DNA from: Agrobacterium fabrum
GTDB lineage: Bacteria; Pseudomonadota; Alphaproteobacteria; Rhizobiales; Rhizobiaceae
Assembly (NCBI GenBank): GCA_003241215.1
Contig: QFOL01000216.1
Span: forward strand, 1 to 6,822
DNA length: 6,822 nucleotides
Direction of reading: 5' to 3'
Of this stretch, positions 1 through 5,091 are shown piece by piece (the stretch's first letter is position 1; each line of letters starts with the position of its first letter). Below the pieces are notes generated by a model. The model saw only the letters and a program-made list of their open reading frames with translations. It was not told the origin of the DNA and did not search any database. The position numbers and the translations under genes were made by a program.

Positions 1-110
1 ATGGGGGTGAAGGAAAAGCGGCCGAAACCCATGGCGGAGGCCATCATCAGCGCCCCGGAAAACCCGAGTGCGGTCAGATGTCTGGCGGAAAGTGGCTGGT
101 CGATGCTCAT
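1..110 (-). CDS. MFS transporter, N-terminal fragment (YbfB/YjiJ-like)
   Basis: This gene is cut by the left edge; only its first 36 codons are visible, read leftward from an ATG at 110-108. After a short polar start (MSIDQPLSARH), a hydrophobic stretch at about residues 12-30 leads into MGFGRFSFTP. This matches the end of the first membrane helix of YbfB/YjiJ-type major facilitator proteins, which carry a G-x-GRF-x-x-TP-type motif there. These are inner-membrane transporters of mostly unknown substrate. No ATG, GTG or TTG lies in frame between the ATG at 110 and an upstream stop near 180, which supports this start. The ribosome-binding site is poor (GATAAG about 6 nt upstream). The gene points the same way as map but is separated from it by 318 nt with a palindromic element, so it probably has its own promoter. 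The family call rests on one short motif. Confidence 0.62.
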   Translation of the reverse strand, partial: MSIDQPLSARHLTALGFSGALMMASAMGFGRFSFTP

Positions 111-164
111 GCATGGCTTATCGCAACCGGGCAGATGAGGGACAAGCGAGTTATTTTGATCGGC

Positions 165-192
165 GTTATAAGCGGTCGTTATCTGTCATGAA
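165..192 (-). promoter_or_regulatory. Possible promoter for the MFS gene
   Basis: On the minus strand TTCATG (192-187) and TATAAC (170-165) are separated by 16 nt. The -10 box is close to consensus and the -35 box is poor. Transcription would start near 158, about 48 nt before the ATG at 110. This rests only on matching the sigma-70 consensus by eye. Confidence 0.22.
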
Positions 193-203
193 TCGTCGGA
201 TGT

Positions 204-345
204 TGCCGCTTGTTTCTTCTCCCCGCCGGGGAGAAGGTGGCCCGAAGGGCCGGATGAGGGGGCAAGCTCTCCGAAATCCGGCAAGGGCGCCCCCTCATCC
301 CGCTGCCGCGGACTTCTCCCCCTCGGGGAGAAGAAACAAGGGGCA
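204..345. repeat. RIME-like palindromic intergenic element
   Basis: The outer arms at 204-236 and 313-345 are inverted repeats with about three mismatches over 33 nt. Each arm contains its own small palindrome (CTTCTCCCC against GGGGAGAAG). A second pair, GGATGAGGGGGC at 252-263 against its complement at 289-300, lies inside, and GGCCCGAAGGGCC near 239-251 adds another small hairpin. This two-palindrome, GC-rich layout is typical of the Rhizobium-specific intergenic mosaic elements (RIME) scattered between genes in Agrobacterium and Sinorhizobium. It carries no coding capacity of its own. It lies downstream of map and upstream of the MFS gene, where it could fold in the map transcript and limit read-through or 3' decay. 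It has no U-tract, so it is not a standard intrinsic terminator. The RIME family name is from memory of its general form, not an alignment. Confidence 0.8.
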
Positions 346-428
346 CCCGCTCGCCTCACCCAAGGGCCAAGACGAGACAATGGACGTTTGTAATTTGCCC
401 TTGATGAACGGAAGCCAGTCCCCGCCCC
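346..428. other. Spacer downstream of map
   Basis: This 83-nt stretch between the palindromic element and the map stop codon shows no credible gene. Its only structure is a weak 7-bp inverted repeat, CAAGGGC at 361-367 against GCCCTTG at 397-403, with a 29-nt loop. It could form a loose stem at the end of the map mRNA but lacks a U-tract. Confidence 0.4.
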
Positions 429-1181
429 TTACTCAGCCAGCGTTAACACCAGCGGTCCGTTCTTGGTCGCAACCACGGTGTGCTCATACTGCACCGTCGG
501 CGCGCTCGGATCGCTATAGAGCGTCCATGGATCGTCATCGCCGTCTTCGGCCCAATAAGCGCCCGTCGAGAGAAACGGCTCGACGGTGAACACCATGCCT
601 TCCTGCATGATGCGCCGCTCGTCCTTGTCCGGCCAGGTTGCCAGTTCCTTCGGCTCCTCGTGCAGCGAGCGGCCGATGCCGTGGCTGGCCAGATTGGTGA
701 TCAGCGTATAGCGGTTCTTCTTGGCGAAAGCGCCGATGGCGTTGCCGATATCGGCGAAAGGCCGGCCGGTCTTCACCTGCTGCAGGCCCGTCCACATGGC
801 GCGCTTGCCATCGCGGCAAAGGCGCTCGATTTCCTTCTTCACCGGCGGCACGGCGAAAGACGAGCCCGTATCGCCGAAAAAGCCATTCTTCACCGCCGAG
901 ACATCGATATTGACGAGATCGCCCGCCTTGATGATGCGGGGACCCGGAATGCCGTGGGCCACTTCCTCGTTGACGCTGATGCAGGTCGCACCGGGAAACT
1001 TGTAGCAGAATTCCGGCGCCGATTGCGCACCGTTATCCTCCAGCACCTTGCGGCCGATGGCATCCAGCTCGGCCGTGGTGATGCCGGGTTCCAGCGCGTC
1101 CGCCATGGTCTGCATCGCGACGGCGCACAAACGGCCGATGTCCTTCAGCAGAACCAGTTCTTCTTCGGTGGAAATGACCAT
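429..1181 (-). CDS. map: Type I methionine aminopeptidase (short paralogue)
   Basis: This enzyme removes the initiator methionine from nascent proteins in the cytoplasm. All five dinuclear-metal ligands of the family are visible: D93 (NIDVS), D104 (GDTG), H167 (SHGIGRSLHEEP), E201 (FTVEP) and E233 (YEHTVV). The active-site histidines H76 (AHGIPG) and H174 are also present. From the ATG at 1181 the product is 250 aa, close to the 264 aa of the E. coli enzyme. A TTG at 1232 would add 17 residues (MPRRALSDPPYRTTDRD) unlike any MetAP N-terminus, while MVISTEEELVLLKDIGR starts where the family fold begins, so the ATG is preferred; GGACAGAG just upstream is a modest ribosome-binding site. It lies 54 nt downstream of the LLM oxidoreductase and is probably co-transcribed with it. 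The main rhizobial map gene usually sits in another neighbourhood, so I infer that this is a second, accessory copy. There is no N-terminal zinc-finger extension. Confidence 0.93.
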   Translation of the reverse strand: MVISTEEELVLLKDIGRLCAVAMQTMADALEPGITTAELDAIGRKVLEDNGAQSAPEFCYKFPGATCISVNEEVAHGIPGPRIIKAGDLVNIDVSAVKNGFFGDTGSSFAVPPVKKEIERLCRDGKRAMWTGLQQVKTGRPFADIGNAIGAFAKKNRYTLITNLASHGIGRSLHEEPKELATWPDKDERRIMQEGMVFTVEPFLSTGAYWAEDGDDDPWTLYSDPSAPTVQYEHTVVATKNGPLVLTLAE

Positions 1182-1235
1182 GTCTCTGTCCGTCGTTCTG
1201 TATGGCGGGTCTGAAAGCGCCCGCCTTGGCAATCA

Positions 1236-2297
1236 TCAGGCCGTGGCTTTCACCGGATCGGCGCTCCCCGTCAATTCTTTTCTGACGATAGGGGCGACTT
1301 TCGTACCATAAAGCTCGATGCCGCGCATGATCTGATCGTGCGGCATCAGGCCGATGGCCATCTGCAGCAGGAAGCGGTCGTTCCTGAACACGCCATGCGC
1401 CTTGATGATCTTTTCCGCCACCAGCTCCGGCTCACCGAGGAAGAGATTGCCCTCCGGCCCGCGTGCGGCGTCGAAATGCGCGCGGTTCGTCGGCCCCCAG
1501 CCACGCTCGCGGCCGATGCGGTTCATCACCTCCGCCTGCGGTCCGTAAAACTGGTCCGCCGCCTTGTCGGTGGTGTCGGCAATGAAGCCGTGCACATTGA
1601 TGCTGGTACGCAGCTTGGTCTTTTCCTGCCCGGCGCGGCGCGCAGCCTCATGATAGAGATCGAACAGCGGCGCAAAGCGGCGATATTCACCGCCGATGAT
1701 GGCAAGCGCCACCGGCAGACCCATGGCGCCTGCCCGCGCTACCGATTGCGGCGTGCCGCCAACCGCGATCCACACCGGCAGACGCTCCTGCAGGGGCCGC
1801 GGATAAACGCCACGCCCGTGAATGGCGGGGTGCTTGGTGCCGGACCAGGTGACGACTTCCTGCTCCCGCAGCGCCAAAAGCAGATCGAGCTTTTCGGCAA
1901 AGAGCACGTCGTAATCCTCGAGATCGTAACCGAACAGCGGGTAGGATTCGATGAAGGAACCGCGCCCGGCCATGATTTCGGCACGGCCGTTCGACAGGAG
2001 ATCGACGGTCGAAAACTGCTGGAACACCCGCACCGGATCGTCCGAACTCAAAACCGAAACGGCGCTCGTCAGGCGGATATTCTTCGTCTTCACCGCCGCC
2101 GCCGCGAGAACGGTGGAGGGCGAGGAAGCGACATAGTCGGGGCGGTGGTGCTCGCCCAGCCCGAAAACATCGAGCCCGACCTGATCGGCAAGTTCGATTT
2201 CCTCCAGGAGATCCTTAAGCCGGCGTGCGCCTTCCGGGCCACGACCATCGGCAGGATTGGGATTGACATCGGCGAATGTGTAAAGACCGAGTTCCAT
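1236..2297 (-). CDS. LLM class flavin-dependent oxidoreductase
   Basis: This 353-aa protein belongs to the bacterial luciferase-like monooxygenase superfamily (TIM-barrel enzymes using reduced FMN or F420). Supporting motifs are [13 protein letters not shown] at the N-terminus (first strand), GLGEHH at 46-51, [11 protein letters not shown] from 85 leading into [17 protein letters not shown] to 115, and [16 protein letters not shown] at 175-190, where the flavin phosphate is normally held. The overall pattern resembles the family named after Agrobacterium structure 2I7G, thought to use FMN; this is from memory. The substrate is unknown. The start at ATG 2297 is preceded by AGAGG with 7 nt spacing. 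An in-frame extension to 2348 would add 17 residues ahead of the conserved N-terminal strand and lacks support. It is the first gene of a probable leftward pair with map and is divergent from bdhA. Nothing in it shows a functional link to 3-hydroxybutyrate or purine metabolism. Confidence 0.9.
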   Translation of the reverse strand: MELGLYTFADVNPNPADGRGPEGARRLKDLLEEIELADQVGLDVFGLGEHHRPDYVASSPSTVLAAAAVKTKNIRLTSAVSVLSSDDPVRVFQQFSTVDLLSNGRAEIMAGRGSFIESYPLFGYDLEDYDVLFAEKLDLLLALREQEVVTWSGTKHPAIHGRGVYPRPLQERLPVWIAVGGTPQSVARAGAMGLPVALAIIGGEYRRFAPLFDLYHEAARRAGQEKTKLRTSINVHGFIADTTDKAADQFYGPQAEVMNRIGRERGWGPTNRAHFDAARGPEGNLFLGEPELVAEKIIKAHGVFRNDRFLLQMAIGLMPHDQIMRGIELYGTKVAPIVRKELTGSADPVKATA

Positions 2298-2505
2298 AAC
2301 GATACCTCTGTTTGCTTGCCTGAGAGATAGGAACGGAAGGCCCCGCACACAAATGCAGAATCTGGATGCTTAGCTTCGAAAAAATGGATGGGCGCGGCCT
2401 GTTTCGCCGCTCCACCGTACTCCCCCGAAATGGGCGATTGCCAGCCCGCCCCCTTTGGGCATACCCTGCTTAAATATGTGCGAAGTAATGCAAAAAGGGG
2501 AAAGC
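2298..2505. other. Divergent intergenic region, LLM oxidoreductase / bdhA
   Basis: These 208 nt separate two divergent genes and must hold promoters for both the leftward LLM-map pair and the rightward bdhA-xdhAB set. I see no small gene. The half next to the LLM gene contains a plausible sigma-70 promoter. The half next to bdhA has an AT-rich patch, CTTAAATATG (2469-2478), before a purine-rich ribosome-binding site, AGGGGA (2496-2501). No clear long inverted-repeat operator was found. Confidence 0.6.
2324..2352 (-). promoter_or_regulatory. Candidate sigma-70 promoter for the LLM-map pair
   Basis: On the minus strand TTGTGT (2352-2347) and TATCTC (2329-2324) are separated by exactly 17 nt. 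The predicted start is near 2317, giving a leader of about 20 nt before the ATG at 2297, just long enough for the AGAGG ribosome-binding site. The -10 box is weak. Confidence 0.35.
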
Positions 2506-3282
2506 ATGCATCGGACAGTTATCGTGACAGGCTCCACAAGCGGTATCGGCCTCGGCATCGCCCAGCGATTTGCGCAGGAGGGCGCCAATATCGTGCTGAA
2601 CGGCTTTGGTGACGAGGACGAGATTGAGAAGCTTCGTCTTCTGCTGGAGGCAGAAAGCGGCGGGCGTGTGCTTTATCACCCGGCGGATATGACGAAACCG
2701 GACGAGATCGCCGACCTCATCAATTCCGCCAACGAAAAACTCGGTTCGGTGGATGTGCTCGTCAACAATGCCGGCATCCAGCATATCGCACCCATCGAGG
2801 AATTTCCCCCGGAGAAATGGGACTGGATCATCGCCATCAATCTGACCAGTTCCTTCCATACTATGCGCGCTGCGATACCGCTGATGAAGAAGGCCGGAAA
2901 AGGCCGTATCATCAACATCGCATCCGCCCACGGTCTCGTCGCCTCGCCGTTCAAATCGGCCTATGTGGCGGCCAAGCACGGCATCATGGGCCTGACGAAG
3001 ACGGCAGCGCTCGAGCTTGCGCAGACCGGGGTTACCGTCAATGCCATCTGTCCGGGTTATGTGCTCACACCGCTCGTCGAAAAACAGATACCGGAAATGG
3101 CGAAGGTGCGCGGCATCAGCGAAGAAGCGGTGAAGAACGACGTGATGCTGGAATTGCAGGCGACCAAGCAGTTCGTCACCGTCGATGACGTGGCCGCCGC
3201 CGCACTGTTTCTGGCAAGCGATGCCGCAAGCAACATCACCGGCACCCATATTTCCGTTGATGGCGGCTGGACAGCGCAATAA
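2506..3282 (+). CDS. bdhA: D-3-hydroxybutyrate dehydrogenase
   Basis: This cytoplasmic short-chain dehydrogenase oxidises D-3-hydroxybutyrate to acetoacetate with NAD+, in poly-3-hydroxybutyrate and ketone-body catabolism. At 258 aa it has the normal length. The Rossmann motif TGSTSGIG is at 8-15, NNAG at 87-90, and the catalytic tetrad is N112, S140, Y153, K157. Residues that bind the substrate in the Pseudomonas fragi enzyme (numbered two higher there, from memory) are present: Q92, H142, K150, Q194 and W255, so the call is more specific than a generic SDR. One tryptophan of that pocket is Y185 here (CPGYVLTPLVEKQI). The ATG at 2506 follows AGGGGA at 2496-2501 by 4 nt; an in-frame ATG at 2455 would add 17 non-homologous residues and lies in the likely promoter. 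It leads the rightward set and is followed 139 nt later by xdhA, as in the S. meliloti bdhA-xdhA2-xdhB2 operon. Confidence 0.93.
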   Translation: MHRTVIVTGSTSGIGLGIAQRFAQEGANIVLNGFGDEDEIEKLRLLLEAESGGRVLYHPADMTKPDEIADLINSANEKLGSVDVLVNNAGIQHIAPIEEFPPEKWDWIIAINLTSSFHTMRAAIPLMKKAGKGRIINIASAHGLVASPFKSAYVAAKHGIMGLTKTAALELAQTGVTVNAICPGYVLTPLVEKQIPEMAKVRGISEEAVKNDVMLELQATKQFVTVDDVAAAALFLASDAASNITGTHISVDGGWTAQ

Positions 3283-3296
3283 TTGCCGAAGTTTCC

Positions 3297-3331
3297 TTCC
3301 GTTTTAGAAACAATGAATTGCCAAAACGGAA
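3297..3331. repeat. Perfect 9-bp inverted repeat after bdhA
   Basis: TTCCGTTTT at 3297-3305 is perfectly complementary to AAAACGGAA at 3323-3331, around a 17-nt loop. It begins 14 nt after the bdhA stop. As RNA it would make a stem-loop at the 3' end of the bdhA message; as DNA it could be a two-half-site operator. The following bases (TCGATATACG) are not a U-tract, so it is not an intrinsic terminator. Confidence 0.55.
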
Positions 3332-3339
3332 ATCGATAT

Positions 3340-3369
3340 ACGCCTGCGGGCGTGCATATGATGCGCAGG
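3340..3369 (+). other. Alternative hairpins in the bdhA-xdhA spacer
   Basis: ACGCC (3340-3344) can pair with GGCGT (3349-3353) around TGCG. Alternatively CCTGC (3343-3347) pairs with GCAGG (3365-3369), extended across a bulge by GCAT (3354-3357) with ATGC (3361-3364). The two folds exclude each other. The stems are short and may be chance in GC-rich DNA. Confidence 0.3.
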
Positions 3370-3383
3370 GACAATGACAAGAA

Positions 3384-3401
3384 ACCGGCTCGGCAGCCGG
3401 T
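3384..3401 (+). other. Hairpin just upstream of the xdhA ribosome-binding site
   Basis: ACCGGCT (3384-3390) and AGCCGGT (3395-3401) form a perfect 7-bp stem with the tetraloop CGGC. It is followed by an A-tract (3403-3409) and then the xdhA ribosome-binding site AGGG at 3412-3415. The run is A rather than U on the coding strand, so rightward intrinsic termination is unlikely. A 5' stabilising or processing role for the xdhAB message is possible. Confidence 0.45.
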
Positions 3402-3421
3402 CAAAAAAAGCAGGGCATTGC

Positions 3422-4891
3422 ATGAACGACGCGATCAGCTTCATCCTCAACAGCGAAACCATCTCGCTTCGGGATTTCGGACCGACAGACACGCTTCTCG
3501 ATTATCTCCGCATCAGCAAGCGGTTGACCGGGACAAAGGAAGGCTGCGCCGAAGGCGATTGCGGCGCCTGCACGGTGCTGGTCGGGCGGCTGCTGGACGG
3601 TTCGCTGCGTTATGAAAGCGTCAATGCCTGCATCCGCTTTTTAGGCTCGCTGCACGGCACCCATATCGTGACGGTCGAGCATCTGGCCGCCCGCGACGGT
3701 ACGCTGCACCCCGTGCAGCAGGCGATGGTGGATTTCCACGGTTCGCAATGCGGTTTCTGCACGCCGGGCTTCATCATGTCGCTTTACGGCCTCTGGCTTG
3801 CCAGTGAAAATCCCGGCCGCGCCGACATCGAAAAAGCGCTGCAAGGCAATCTCTGTCGATGCACGGGTTATGAGCCGATAGTCCGCGCCGCCGAAAAGAT
3901 CGCCGCCGCCCGCCCGAGCGCCCTCTTCGACCCGCTGCAACGCGACCGCACCGACATCATGGCAAGGCTCTGGGCCATTCGCGCCAATGAGACGATCACC
4001 GTCACCCACGGCGAGGACCGCACCATCATTCCAGCGACACTGGCCGAGCTGACCGAGATTTACGCTGCTGAACCAAAGGCGACCATCGTTGCCGGCTCCA
4101 CCGATGTCGGCCTGTGGGTGACGAAGCAGATGCGGGCGCTGAACCCGGTCATCTTCATCAACAATCTCGGGGATTTGCAAACCATCAGCGTGGATGAGGA
4201 CGGCGTAACACTCGGCGCCGGCGTCACCTATAGCCAGGCCTTCAAGACCATTGCGGAACACTTCCCGCCGCTTGCCCGGCTGTTCGACCGCCTCGGCGGC
4301 GAGCAGGTGCGCAATATGGGCACCATCGGCGGCAATATCGCCAACGGTTCGCCCATCGGCGATACGCCGCCGGCGCTGATCGCACTCGGCGCGACGCTGA
4401 CCTTGCGTTCCTCCTCCGGCAACCGCAGCCTGCCGCTGGAAAGCTATTTCATCGATTACGGCAAGCAGGACCGGCTGAGCGGCGAATTCGTCGAAAAGCT
4501 CTTCATTCCGTTCCGGAAGCCGGAAAGCCTCTATGCCGTCTACAAGATTTCCAAGCGCCGCGACGAGGATATTTCCGCGCTCTGCGGCGCCTTCAACCTG
4601 ACGCTTGATGCCGACGGTGCGGTCGAAGACATCCGCATCGCCTTCGGCGGAATGGCCGGTACGCCCAAACGCGCCGCGCATCTGGAGGCAGCCCTTCTCG
4701 GCAAGCCATGGCGCCAAGAAACGATCGATGCGGCGCGCGATGTGCTGGACGAGGATTTCACCCCGCTGACCGACTGGCGGGCGACTGCCGAATATCGGCA
4801 ACTGACGGCCAAGAACCTGCTGACGCGGTTTTTCCTCGAGACTTCGGGGCAAAAGCAGGAACTCAGCCGTTTCTCGCTGGAGGAGGCGTGA
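3422..4891 (+). CDS. xdhA: Xanthine dehydrogenase small subunit (2Fe-2S / FAD)
   Basis: XdhA passes electrons from the molybdenum site on XdhB through two 2Fe-2S clusters to FAD and NAD+ during hypoxanthine and xanthine oxidation to urate. It has 489 aa, near the usual 460-490. The plant-type ferredoxin domain (about 1-85) has cluster cysteines C42, C47, C50 and C70 ([12 protein letters not shown]). The all-helical domain (about 86-165) has C110 and C113 (QCGFCTPG) and C145 and C147 ([12 protein letters not shown]). The FAD domain (about 180-370) shows VAGSTDVG at 223-230 and [18 protein letters not shown] at 300-317, followed by the C-terminal CO-dehydrogenase-type flavoprotein domain ([13 protein letters not shown]). 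The start at ATG 3422 has AGGG 6 nt upstream; an upstream ATG at 3374 would add 16 residues and read through a hairpin. The stop TGA (4889-4891) overlaps an ATG behind a strong ribosome-binding site, a sign of former or present coupling to the next gene. Confidence 0.95.
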   Translation: MNDAISFILNSETISLRDFGPTDTLLDYLRISKRLTGTKEGCAEGDCGACTVLVGRLLDGSLRYESVNACIRFLGSLHGTHIVTVEHLAARDGTLHPVQQAMVDFHGSQCGFCTPGFIMSLYGLWLASENPGRADIEKALQGNLCRCTGYEPIVRAAEKIAAARPSALFDPLQRDRTDIMARLWAIRANETITVTHGEDRTIIPATLAELTEIYAAEPKATIVAGSTDVGLWVTKQMRALNPVIFINNLGDLQTISVDEDGVTLGAGVTYSQAFKTIAEHFPPLARLFDRLGGEQVRNMGTIGGNIANGSPIGDTPPALIALGATLTLRSSSGNRSLPLESYFIDYGKQDRLSGEFVEKLFIPFRKPESLYAVYKISKRRDEDISALCGAFNLTLDADGAVEDIRIAFGGMAGTPKRAAHLEAALLGKPWRQETIDAARDVLDEDFTPLTDWRATAEYRQLTAKNLLTRFFLETSGQKQELSRFSLEEA

Positions 4892-4893
4892 TG
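4879..4893 (+). promoter_or_regulatory. Strong ribosome-binding site and TGATG overlap at the xdhA end
   Basis: GGAGGAGG at 4879-4886 lies 4 nt before an ATG at 4891-4893 that overlaps the xdhA TGA. This is the normal architecture for translational coupling to a downstream subunit gene. Here it feeds a 65-codon ORF rather than xdhB itself, whose own start is 200 nt further on. Confidence 0.6.
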
Positions 4894-5088
4894 ATGGCGA
4901 TGGCGATGGCGACACCCGCACCCTCCCTCATTCCTGTGCTTGTCACAGGAATCCAGCCGACGCGCGTCAGCGCGGCGAAAGACTCTTTTCAGCCCAAAGA
5001 CTTGGGCTGGCTGGATTCCTGTGAAAAGCACAGGAATGAGGGACTATTATCGCTGTCATATGCCATAATTCACCAGGAAGGAGCTTGA
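4891..5088 (+). CDS. 65-codon ORF made largely of palindromic repeat
   Basis: This reading frame begins at the ATG overlapping the xdhA stop, behind a strong ribosome-binding site, and ends at a TGA (5086-5088) 3 nt before the xdhB ATG. Its first residues come from a hexanucleotide repeat (MMAMAMA). About 40 of its 65 codons are translated repeat (for example SLIPVLVTGIQPT), so the peptide is unlikely to have a conserved function and may just be an annotation artefact. Still, its start signals and the exact fit to xdhB mean it may really be translated, carrying ribosomes across the element to the xdhB site. It is in the same frame as xdhB, separated by the single TGA and one codon. I recognise no domain. 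Confidence 0.35.
   Translation: MMAMAMATPAPSLIPVLVTGIQPTRVSAAKDSFQPKDLGWLDSCEKHRNEGLLSLSYAIIHQEGA
4894..4911 (+). repeat. (ATGGCG)x3 hexanucleotide repeat
   Basis: Three perfect tandem copies of ATGGCG follow the ATG at 4891, giving potential start codons at 4891, 4894, 4900 and 4906, all in one frame. Because the unit is six bases, copy-number change would not shift the frame. Confidence 0.6.
4924..5043. repeat. RIME-like palindromic element between xdhA and xdhB
   Basis: The 35-nt arms at 4924-4958 and 5009-5043 are inverted copies with a single mismatch. Each arm is itself a palindrome, with ATTCCTGTG against CACAGGAAT (4930-4951 on the left). Between the arms are the self-complementary GACGCGCGTC (4959-4968) and a 7-bp hairpin, AGCCCAA/TTGGGCT (4991-5008), with loop AGAC. 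This nested layout is that of a mobile-looking rhizobial intergenic repeat; its sequence differs from the element at 204-345, so two families are present. I recall very similar sequences recurring in Agrobacterium genomes, but that is memory, not a search. It sits inside a subunit operon, where a folded mRNA could affect xdhB expression. Confidence 0.85.
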
Positions 5089-5091
5089 ACC

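Noticed and set aside
68..589. Rightward 173-codon frame across the left palindrome
   Set aside because: It runs through the repeat and into the antisense of map, has no ribosome-binding site, and its product is low-complexity Arg/Pro-rich sequence typical of a GC-rich chance frame.
480..1214. Long rightward frame antisense to map
   Set aside because: The opposite strand encodes a methionine aminopeptidase with all metal ligands; the antisense product has no recognisable motif.
1182..1232. TTG-initiated extension of map by 17 residues
   Set aside because: The added residues do not resemble the family's N-terminus, the start is TTG, and the ATG at 1181 fits the expected domain boundary.
1338..2330. 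Long rightward frame antisense to the LLM oxidoreductase
   Set aside because: It is a mirror of GC-rich codon use; the leftward product has clear family motifs.
2456..2470. Possible sigma-54 promoter (TGGGCATACCCTGCT) upstream of bdhA
   Set aside because: The GG and GC elements are 9 nt apart rather than the required 10, and the flanking bases match poorly.
2470..3279. Leftward 269-codon frame antisense to bdhA
   Set aside because: It covers nearly exactly the bdhA coding region and shows no domain; bdhA has a full catalytic tetrad.
3384..3409. Hairpin plus homopolymer as an intrinsic terminator after bdhA
   Set aside because: The tract following the hairpin on the coding strand is A, not T, so it lacks the U-run needed for rightward termination.
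3641..4921. Leftward 426-codon frame antisense to xdhA
   Set aside because: Its length comes from the codon bias of xdhA; its His/Arg/Ala-rich product has no motif.
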